Below, piece after piece: positions 31,977 through 40,588 of a DNA stretch of 40,588 nucleotides (its first letter is position 1; every line of letters begins with the position of its first letter). Below the pieces are notes generated by a model. That model was given only the letters and a program-made list of their open reading frames with translations, was not told the DNA's origin and made no database searches. A program made the translations under genes and the position numbers. The DNA lies in contig JBBHKE010002075.1 of the NCBI GenBank assembly GCA_037447655.1, positions 129,001 through 169,588 of the forward strand. The letters run 5' to 3'. This stretch comes from Zygnema cylindricum. Taxonomy: Eukaryota > Streptophyta > Zygnematophyceae > Zygnematales > Zygnemataceae.

Positions 31977-33116
31977 CTTTATTTAGTCTATGGTTTTAGA
32001 TTATGGATTTTCAGATTATGGAAGTTAAAGGCATGAGTTTTGTTGCAAGAGAAGCGAAGCATTTGTCGGATATTTTGTGTACTTTTGTCGTTGACGACGA
32101 TTTCTATTTCATTTTTGGAAGCTGAGCATATTGTAGGAAATTTCCGATGTTTGTAGCTGATTGGTTATATTCTTAACAACCTTTGGCATACCGAGTAACG
32201 AAATGTCAATCCTTTGTCCTTTTTGTTTGTTATCCGCGAGCTTTACATCATCGTGTATCTTTTTTTTTTTGGAGTTCAATATTGTGATTTACATAAATGC
32301 TCAAGAGTATAAATGCTAGAAAATTGGACAAGTGTGTACGGAAAAAGGATGATTTTAGTGGCGAAAAAAAACTTTGTACTGATAGTGATTGATGGTGGAG
32401 CTTCTTCCTTGCCAAACAAAGAAGTGGGAACAAGTGAGGCTGATTATTTGTCTGTTTGTCGAGCATAAGGACTCCCGCGTCCGTTGAGTTTTTGTTTCAG
32501 CACAGGGGAACTAATTGTTTTAATGGAAAATCGCGCTAGACCAACATGGCACCACCATTTTGTAGTGGTATTCATTGGATGCATCGTAAATTACCGCTGA
32601 AAAAATAATTCTTCTCAACTTATATCAAGTATGCTTACCACTCGACATATTATCGATCAACATTAATAATGGTCATATTGTAACGGGCTTACAACACCTT
32701 GAAAAATGAATAGAAAAAGGTATTGCATATTATATATATATATATATATCTATATATATACACACACACACACACATGTATATATAGGGTTAAAATACAA
32801 TTCCTCGCAACTTTTGTTTAACATGGATTTCAATATAGGTTTAACATTGAATGGATAGTGCATGGGTGGCCTTCGAAAGCAATGCCATTATAATGTATTG
32901 TTGATTCAAAATCATAAAGTGGTGTTAATAACACAATTTAAGTAAATGTCCCAAGATAGGCCACAATGAATGACATAATTTAGTATATTAAATCCTAATA
33001 AGGCGTTAATTCTAAGAATGCATGAACGCTGATGACGAAGGCGGTGTAGTGATGTAAATTGAGGGCTATATCTTCGATACTCAACATTGAATGTTAATTT
33101 GCCTCTCAGTATGCGA
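31977..33116. other. Intergenic region downstream of the DEG9-like gene
   Basis: No gene seen. The 3' UTR of the protease gene must lie at the left. The short frames on either strand look random. Confidence 0.5.
32731..32789. repeat. AT/AC compound microsatellite
   Basis: (AT)n interrupted by one C, followed by (AC)n and a short AT tail; the sequence is partly self-complementary. Confidence 0.95.
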
Positions 33117-33308
33117 CAGAGGTCGCAATCGGGTACCCGAATCCGTACCAGATCCGTACCCGACCAGCCACGTTGAATTCGAAACGGATTCGGGTGCAAA
33201 ATTTTGGGGGTCGGCCGGATTCGGCCGCGTGATACAGGAAAAAAAAAACAAATTCGTGTACGGCCGGGTAAGAAAAAAACGAAAAATAATGAAGGTTTCG
33301 CAGGTATG
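33117..33308. repeat. GC-rich dispersed repeat, copy 2 (reverse)
   Basis: Starts CAGAGGTCGCAATCGGGTAC and ends near GAAGGTTTCGCAGGTATG. It is the reverse-complement relative of 18,421-18,625. The CAGAG tip recalls hAT elements, but no 8-bp duplication is evident. Confidence 0.6.
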
Positions 33309-33331
33309 TTTCATTACAGAACTGTACTGTA

Positions 33332-33538
33332 CACCGTGAATCGCTATTAGCGTAATGAAATAAATAGCGTAATGAAACAATTAGCGTTATTTACGCTATT
33401 TGGGAATTTGGGGGTTTTGAGGGAAATCATTTACTCTAATTTGTTTTTTAAAGGGTTTTTATTAATTCTATTTGAGAATTTGGGTAAAAAAACGGGGTAC
33501 CGCAATTAGAGTCATTGACGCTAATAGCGATTCACGGT
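33332..33538. mobile_element. CACCGTGAATCG-family element, about 207 bp
   Basis: The left end CACCGTGAATCGCTATTAG pairs with the right end ACGCTAATAGCGATTCACGG. The interior is unlike the 537-bp family. Preceded by TGTACTGTA, the same flank seen in the other cluster. Confidence 0.7.
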
Positions 33539-33539
33539 A

Positions 33540-34076
33540 TTAATATCGTTATTAGTGTCAACGACACTAATTTGGGTTCTTAAAATTTTGATTTTTTTCC
33601 TCAAATAGGATACATGATTTTAATTTTTCCTTGACGTTAATTAAGGTACCGTACAAAATAGCGTAAAGGACGAATTACAATAATATATAAATAGTGTGGT
33701 GTACGGTCGATGTCAGACCGTACATAAATGTACCTTTTCAAGTGAAAATTTTACAAAAAATGAGTTAAATCAGACGCGCACGCATAGGATCGTGCGCTAA
33801 AAAAACGGGATTGTTCTGACACGTAAATTAGTCTTACATGTACGGATATTTAAATTTCACGACGGCGTACGATTTTTAATATTTTGTACGGATACATATA
33901 TTAATGTATATAATCGTACAACGAATATTCCATTTTTGCTGTTCCCAAATTAGCATAAACGCCGAAATTAGAATACACCTTTTTTAAAAAAAAAAAAAAA
34001 AATCTTAATTAGCGTCAATGACGGTATATTTACTTCCACACTATTTAAACTTTGACACTAATAACGATGCGCGGTG
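33540..34076. mobile_element. 537-bp MITE family, copy C
   Basis: Full-length match to copies A and B in the other cluster. The right tip reads CGATGCGCGGTG as in copy B. The left tip is shortened to ATCGTTATTAG where it meets the preceding element. Confidence 0.8.
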
Positions 34077-34160
34077 TAGTGTTCATACTATCCTACATTA
34101 TTGTACTTTGTACTCTTGGTATTGTGGAAGACTGGAAGGTATAATGGAGATGTACCACTA

Positions 34161-34661
34161 CACCGCGAATCGTAATTAGAGTAAATTACTCTATTTCGGT
34201 CGCTTGAAATTTCGACTCTATCACATGAAATAGAGTAAACGATTCTAATTTTTTCATTATTCTATTTAAGGTAAAGTTTAATTAGCGTTTTTAATTCTAA
34301 TATAGGTTCGTTTTCAATAGCGTGGAGTACGGACGACCTCCGACTGTGCAAAATTGTACTTTATTAAGTAAAAAAGTACAAATAATGATTTAATACAGGC
34401 CGTTATCATGTAACTGCGTTTTAACAAACCGCGTAATGCAAACGTCATAGTGACGATATACTGTACGTTTTGCCAAATTCTGTACGAATACCTTATTTAC
34501 AGCAGAGGATATTAGCGTGCCAAATTAGAGTACTTAAATAAATTAGAGTTAACTTCATAGTTGAAAAAGCTCTATCACATAAATTAGCGTTCATTACTCT
34601 AATTTATTTTTTTAGTTTTTTTACTCTAATTTTTTCATTACTCTAATTACGATTCGCGGTG
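34161..34661. mobile_element. 501-bp CACCGCGAATCG-family element with TA flanks
   Basis: Terminal repeats are perfect over 24 bp (tip CACCGCGAATCGTAATTAG) and the element is flanked by TA on both sides, as expected for Tc1/mariner-type insertion. The interior, with many TTACTCTAATT motifs, differs from the 537-bp family. No transposase ORF. Confidence 0.75.
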
Positions 34662-34678
34662 TAATTCTGTACTTATTC

Positions 34679-34869
34679 AGGTACGAGCGGGTACGGGTAG
34701 TCGCGAAAAATAGAGTTGGTTAACTTTTTTTTTCGTAAACGTGTATCGGGTACCGGCTAACAATTTAGGAGCGTGACATATCACGGCCGGATTTCAGGTG
34801 TTCAGATTTTGAAAAAAATAAAAATGTCGGATTCGGGTATCTGAAATTTTAACTTTTGCGACCTCCGGT
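34679..34869. repeat. Dispersed repeat related to the hAT-like ends
   Basis: Contains CGAGCGGGTACGGGTAGTCGC and ends ACTTTTGCGACCTCC. The same blocks occur in reverse complement at about 16,358-16,440. Confidence 0.5.
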
Positions 34870-35762
34870 ACGCTATATGTTTCTGTTATTACGTATCAAG
34901 CGCGATTCTGGATACAGGACTGCTACGAATCAAAAAGAAATTGAACGAATCTTCACAAACTCATCAAGATAAAGCCGTGATTACAAATGGGCGTCAAAAG
35001 TACGAAAGTTTTTAAAAGATTCGGAAGGTTTTCAATGTGAAGATTTTGAAAATGAGACCGTTGAAAGACACATTATTACGTGTCCACGTGTCGAGTACAT
35101 GCATTAAGCCATTGTCCGTGTCTTTTCAAGTTCACATAATGTGAACACATTACAACAAGTTGTACGGGATATGCATTACTGAAAGTTTGAAATCGCGCAC
35201 TGTACCAAGGTATCAACCATTACGATATACCGCAAAATCAATTCAAATATCGTACGTAATGCAGGAAAAACTACAGTACAGTAACAAGATACATAACCTC
35301 CGATATTATCGTACGATACAAAAAATATCAAAACCGGATATATCGTAAAAAAAATGTCGCGATGTCCCGAAAGTACGAATTCTGGCAAATATGAAACCCT
35401 TCGAAGAAATTTACAAAACTTTCCGTTGGATAGGTCGTTGCAGTTTGAAAAATTTAGATGAAGCTCTGCATGCCATGCTGTTGCATGCCATGGTATGGCA
35501 AGCAGGAAGAGAAAAAAAAAGAAGGAAAAAAAGGAAGAGGAGAAGGTGAAGGACGTTTCTAAAAGGCTTCTGATAGAATAATCTTGGTGTCATTTCAGGT
35601 GTTATAATTCTCATTTTTTCTTACTTTTCTTTTGCCAAGATTTGTTTTGAAAGAAGTTATGTTACCTTTAGAGATGGCAATAAATTTGTTTTGACCTCTC
35701 CTATCCTTCCACTTATTTTTTTTTCTATTTTTTCTATTTTCATTCCTAAAAGATACACCAAA
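34870..35762. other. Upstream region of the RDR gene
   Basis: Presumed promoter and 5' leader. CATTCCTAAAAG just before 35,754 looks like a 3' splice site behind a T-rich tract, so an upstream 5' exon is possible. One candidate is the Lys/Arg-rich frame from the ATG at about 35,475 to the GAGAAG/GT site at about 35,545, which is phase-compatible but unproven. Confidence 0.45.
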
Positions 35763-38440
35763 ATGGTAAATCATGGTGAGCTCAACACTTTCTTTTTGCA
35801 TCCTGCAGTTGAAAATCTCCTGGAAGTAATAATGGCTGAACGGCCAGATTTCAAACCTCTCATTCTTCAATGCAGAAAAAGACTTGGAGAATATGATTTA
35901 AGTATTCAAATAGAAATGTTGGAATCCGCCCGAGTTTCAACACCAATCGAAAAATCCTCCTCCCATGTTGTAAACTATCTCATGAAAAAGTACGAAGAAT
36001 CTGTCGCAGCAGGAAACCCTAACGTTTTGTATCTTGGAAAACGTTCCCCACATTATATAGAGTCAAACAAAGGCCTGAAAAATCCGAAAATGACGCATGA
36101 TGCAGGAGTTAAAAGAGCTTTAGCTTATTCGTCAAGTTCTTCATTTCCGTCAACTCCACCCAATGAATCTGAAAGAAAAGGTTCTATTCACAATGCACGA
36201 ATCATACGATATGGCGCGGAAAACAACTCATTAGAACCTCATGTACCTTTTCAACAGAATCGAAAAGGTCCGGGTTTTTCGACACCGGATTTGAAACCCA
36301 CACCAAGAAATGTTTTTTGTTATTTTTCCAAAATGACAAAGCAAATGGAAGTCTGGGGTTCGATGGAGGCTCCACGACGATATCTTATTGATCTCGTGTG
36401 TGGGGGAAGGTAAGGATATGTAGTTTTATATGTTCGTGAAATAATAACATTTACGAGTCACTTTCAATTTTTATGTTTGTTACTATTCAAAAATCCTTTA
36501 TTCTGTTCGTTATAATAAGGCCTTCATAGTTGCCATGGGTTTCGTTTTTGGCATGGAAGAATTGAAATTTGAAGGACATCTATGTTTGTAAGACTTGCTA
36601 GAAAGACGAGAGGGAAAGGGAGGTATAAAGTACAGAAGAGATCGAGAATGAGGCAACAAAAACTATTTTGAGTTAATTTTAAATTTTAGTTTTTTTCATT
36701 TCACTCTCCGAATGAACGGGTGAAATCATGCTGTTCTGTTTGAGTACTGAGTTACTCTAAGTTTGGACTGGAAACTTGATTGTGAAAATTAGGGGATTGA
36801 GAACATGGAGTAGCATTACTGTTCCTTAAATTCTTATAATTTGCATCTCTGTGTTTGAACCCATTTTGCCCATTTTTGTAGTTCTGGAGTCAACCAGTTT
36901 ACTGTTTCACAACTTCAAGATTTGAATGAGGATTTTGCGCCAACTTTGCAAGATGTCGAGAATCGACTCTATCGAATTCATCAGAAAGCTACTTGTGTCG
37001 TTAAGGTGGGAAGAAATTCTGTTTACCTCAAAGTTCTTTCTAGTTTTGTAAGGATTAAATGTTCGAATTAGTGAGATACGCCTTTTACAACAACAACAAT
37101 CCTCAACAATTGTTTGCTGATAACCTAAGAAAGATCAGAAACAACAAGCATGTTTGAAAGTGTTTATTTGAAGTTCATCCGGTTGATGGAGCTGCTTTAG
37201 GCAATAAAAGCTAAAAACATAATCCTTCATTCTAGAGAATTTAATAAGAGTGGAATAACCTTGTTACACTGCCTCTCAGCCAACCACAATTATGAAAGGA
37301 CATAAGCAAAAAAGGAGCTTTTATTTTATTCTTTTTTAAAGCTACAGAAAGCTGTTTAATGATTAAACCCTTGAATGAGGTAACAGGGAGGTGCTTCTTG
37401 AATGCTTGTTTCCCTATCACTTATGATGCTTAACTCTGATCTTCCATATCAAATGTTTTACGCATATGTTGTTTGAAAGCTAAATTCATCACGGAAAACT
37501 GTCTAATGACAGGGATACCATGGGCGGTTGGCGGATTGCCTTGGAGATAATAAAAGGAAAACCTTTTTCCGTGCTCATGTTGAACTGGATGGGAGAGTCA
37601 CTCAAATTGTAAGTGTTTGGAAGTTGCTCATACTTAAGTAACTGTTGAAAATGTAGTTATAATGTCAATGTTGTCATGTGGTTGTAATGCGAATATAAAT
37701 CATGCATACAGGCACTACATTTTTGACATTTACTCAAAACTGGACGATTACTCATGAAATGTGAGTAATTTTTGATAGTTTAATTAACCTTCTAGTGAAC
37801 ATTAAGTTTCTGTCATCGAACGAAAAGCTGGGCTGGGGTAAAAATGTTGCATATAATGATACATTTCACTTTTCTTGATAGGCTTCGAGTGTTTATAAAT
37901 ACATATTATCTATCTAATTTTGCAATAACCAATATGGTGTCCAATGTGCAAGGATTCGTTTGTAAACAAACGATGTTTGTCATAAGTGTTCTGTGGAAAG
38001 CTATTCTTATTCTCCTCTCCTTCTCTCTTCCCTCTTGCTTCCACCTTTCACTCTCCCTCCCTCACCCTCTTGCTTCCTCTCTCTCTCTCTCTCTCCCCCC
38101 CTCTTTCAGGGTATTGCTGACGAGGAAGGTTCCACTGTTGCCCATCGATTTTTAGGGTTCGATAGATGGCTTAAAGTTCATTTTCCGGACGCTAAGGGAG
38201 AGGAAAATATGGACCAGTTTAAAACACTTTGCAGTTGCAGCATTGAGATTGGGTTGCGAAAATTTGCTTACTTTGGTGAGTTGACACCAAGCACTAATAA
38301 TTGATGGAACGAGTTACTAATTATATACACGAGTACGTGTGAGTTACTGTATATAAATGTATATTGTTTTTTTTCTCTCATTTGGGAGTTTTGATTTAAG
38401 GCTCTCTTTGTTTGTATGTTTTTTTTGGGTTCACTCTCTC

Positions 38441-38484
<44 letters not shown>

Positions 38485-40588
38485 CCTCCGTCTCTCTAGT
38501 TGATTCATTTTATGACGGTTGTTGTCAGCAACATAATTTTTTTTAATTGGAATCTGCCATTAAATCGTTTTAATTTTCTAAAAGCATCTTGACAAATTCT
38601 TGCTTCTGATCGTATTTCTAAACTGGTGAAAAATGTGAAAATATATGGCCATATGATTCTGCCATATTAATTCTTTTTTTTTCCTAAGTGGCCACATTAT
38701 CCGAATTTTCATTCAAAATTTAACCAACAGACTTCGAATTAAACGTGTAATAACTTCTTTTTCGTACTTCAGAATTATGCTACTGTTTTTGTTTGAAAAG
38801 ATTTTGCTTAGTAATTTCTATTTCACTTTCATGGTTTGGTATTTGCTGTTTAAAATTTTGATCTCTTTTGCTCTGTGTTAAATATTTGCTGTTTAATTCA
38901 AACATTCGTAATTCCGAATTCCCTTCAAATTCACGTCTAATAATCACCATTTTATCATGTCACAGGACACAAAGACCCCGAGAAAAGTGGTGACGAGGCA
39001 AAATGTTATTTTTTTGCTCTGAGTAGTCGGGCGCTTTCTGACATTCTCGATCAAAATTTTGTTCAATATTCAACGATGGATGACGTTCGAATGCAATTGG
39101 GCCACTTTCAAAGTTGTGGAACCATCCAGAAGATGGCTGCTCGGTGAGTCATACTTCCTCGCACTCTGTCTCTCTCCCTCTCACTCTCCCTTTCCTTCAC
39201 ACTCTCTCCTCTTCTCCCTTCCTCTCTCCATCTACTTCTACCTCCCCTTCGCTCTCCGATCTCTGCCCTCCGCTCTCCGATCTCTGCCCTCCGTTCTCTC
39301 TCTCAATCTCTGTCTCTCCCTTTAGGGGTTTATGCAACCTTTCGTACGGCCGTTCCTTCCGTTCGTCCTCGTAACCTGAAATTTTGTAGGTTGCATATTG
39401 CCGGTTTGTCTGAACTTGAGGGCGGGTCTGTACTTATAGTGATCTTGCGACCGTTCATTACGCTTCACTCGTAGCCTCAGTTTTTACGCAATGGTCTTTT
39501 GATCCTCCCTTTTGTACAATGTCTGATGTCCAGTGTTTGATGTCCAATGTCCAATGTCCAATGTCCAATGCCCAATTTCCAATGTCCAATCTCTAATGTC
39601 AATGTCCAATGTCCAGTGTCTCGTGTTCGATTGGAGTTTCCAGTGTTCAGGGTTCTTTCAATTTGAATATGAGTTGTTGCCTATTTACTTTGGGCAGGTT
39701 GGCTCTCCCATTCTCCTCCACACATCCTCTCGGGGCTCCTCTCACGGAAGACATGGTGGCAGTAGTGCCCGACATCCAATGCGTGGTACTCCTCTCTCTG
39801 TGCTTTCTTAAAACATTAGATCGTCACCGATAACTTTGCAAATGCTATGCTACCTAATTTAATGGGTAGAAACAAAACAAGATAAATGTTGTCTTTCTTT
39901 TGAAAGTATTGTGGGTACAAGGAAAATTCTGAAATTCTAAAGGGGGCATATGGTCACTGTAAACGGCATCTTAGGATAAGTGAAATGGTTGCAAAAAACT
40001 CCCATGTTTCCCATTGGTTTAATCACTTCACTAGAATTTATTTTTCCTTATGCATTATCAACATGTTCTTGGACTAAGAAAAACAAGAGCTCGTTGCCTT
40101 TGGTCATTGTACAGTTGAATTATGAAACATTTTCAATTTTTCCCTTGTTCCTTGTATAATGAATGTGACTTTATAGAATTCCCAAAATAGTACAAAAGTC
40201 AGTAGACAATAGATTTTTTTGTATTGTTCTTATTGATCGGCTCATTCGTTTCATTTTAGTGGCTAACTCAATAAGTCAAGTTCTCTGATTTTTGGCCTTC
40301 CTAAAGTGTATGGTCCACTGGTTTAATCCTGTCAAGTCTTGGAGATGTGGAGTTGAGGGCTATCCTTGCTATTTGTTGTATTTGCTGTTTTCCATTTGGA
40401 AATGGATGGTTTTTCAATTATGAATTTGTTAGGATGACTATGACCAAATCCGCAGTATTTATCGTAGAGCGAGGATGGCAAGATCACTCTTCCTACGGAT
40501 GGATCCGGATTTATTCTGGAAGACATTGTACCGGAGATCGAGGTGGAGAATGGGCAACTATCTCAAAATACTGTGGGTTTAAGTGACC
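35763..40588 (+). CDS. Eukaryotic RNA-dependent RNA polymerase (RDR), N-terminal part
   Basis: Seven exons join in frame and run off the window: 35763-36409, 36882-37005, 37513-37608, 38110-38275, 38966-39143, 39698-39782 (or 39785), 40468-40588; about 472 residues so far. RDRs copy single-stranded RNA into double-stranded RNA for small-RNA silencing. Family signs appear in the right order: DEEGSTVAHRFLGFDRWLKV, CYFFALSSRALSDIL (usual form WFFA), TIQKMAARLALPFSSTHPL (usual KYAARLGQCFSST), VVPDIQC, then LPTDGSGFILEDIV (usual FSDGVGKIS). The catalytic DxDGD loop lies beyond the window. Residues 1-240 are poorly conserved with a Ser-rich linker, and no RRM is obvious. The start is the first ATG after a likely splice acceptor; an ATG at 35,691 is in frame but its codons run through a pyrimidine tract. 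An added 5' exon cannot be excluded. The last acceptor (ATCGTAG) has a weak pyrimidine tract but is the only one giving the TDGSGF motif in frame. Confidence 0.88.
38014..38106. repeat. CT-rich tract at intron 3' end
   Basis: CT/CCCT tract running into the CCCTCTTTCAG acceptor of RDR exon 4. Confidence 0.9.
38431..38499. repeat. CT microsatellite in RDR intron 4
   Basis: Nearly pure (CT)n on the sense strand inside the intron. Confidence 0.95.
39155..39322. repeat. CT-rich tract after splice donor
   Basis: Degenerate CT/CCCT tract starting about ten bases after the RDR exon 5 donor GTGAGT. It includes a tandem 20-bp unit of the type GCTCTCCGATCTCTGCCCTC near 39,250-39,295. Confidence 0.85.
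39529..39625. repeat. 7-bp tandem repeat (AATGTCC)n
   Basis: At least ten exact or near-exact copies of AATGTCC within RDR intron 5. Confidence 0.9.

Noticed and set aside
40347-40586. 79-codon plus ORF at the window end
   Set aside because: Wrong frame; the RDR motif TDGSGF lies in another frame starting at 40,468.

Overview
This is a stretch of eukaryotic nuclear DNA. Genes are cut by many GT-AG introns of about 400-2,700 bp, the standard code is used (TAA and TAG stops), intergenic DNA is AT-rich, and long pyrimidine microsatellites and short inverted-repeat transposons are common. The three genes I can assemble all look like families best known from plants and algae, so an alga or other protist, or a plant-lineage organism, is plausible. 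I cannot name the taxon.

Layout. 1-6,313: mostly non-coding, with two possible but unproven plus-strand exons (2,176-2,339 and 2,750-2,946, the second with a strong membrane segment). 6,314-9,302: a two-exon ARM-repeat gene (699 aa) whose repeats resemble those of plant U-box/ARM proteins but with no U-box. 9,303-10,480: non-coding. About 10,480-12,411: a very AT-rich, compact, intronless block with short ORFs pointing outward from a palindromic repeat; it looks like an integrated, broken foreign element and ends in an assembly gap (12,412-13,088). 13,089-15,250: nothing recognised. 15,251-18,904: a nested cluster of non-autonomous DNA transposons: one hAT-like element with a near-perfect 8-bp duplication, and several families sharing the tip CACCGYGAATCG. 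19,329-31,976: a 13-exon gene for a DEG9-type DegP/HtrA serine protease (664 aa, complete catalytic triad). 31,977-35,762: intergenic DNA with a second cluster of the same transposons. 35,763 to the window end: the 5' two-fifths or so of a eukaryotic RNA-dependent RNA polymerase (RDR) gene, seven exons visible.

Exon structures of the ARM, DEG9 and RDR genes were derived by hand. In each, all inferred junctions keep frame, and the joined proteins read continuously through known family motifs. The genes share a direction but no obvious pathway. An RDR gene beside dense inverted-repeat transposons is suggestive of small-RNA silencing but is not evidence of a functional link. The least explained part is the AT-rich block at 10.5-12.4 kb.
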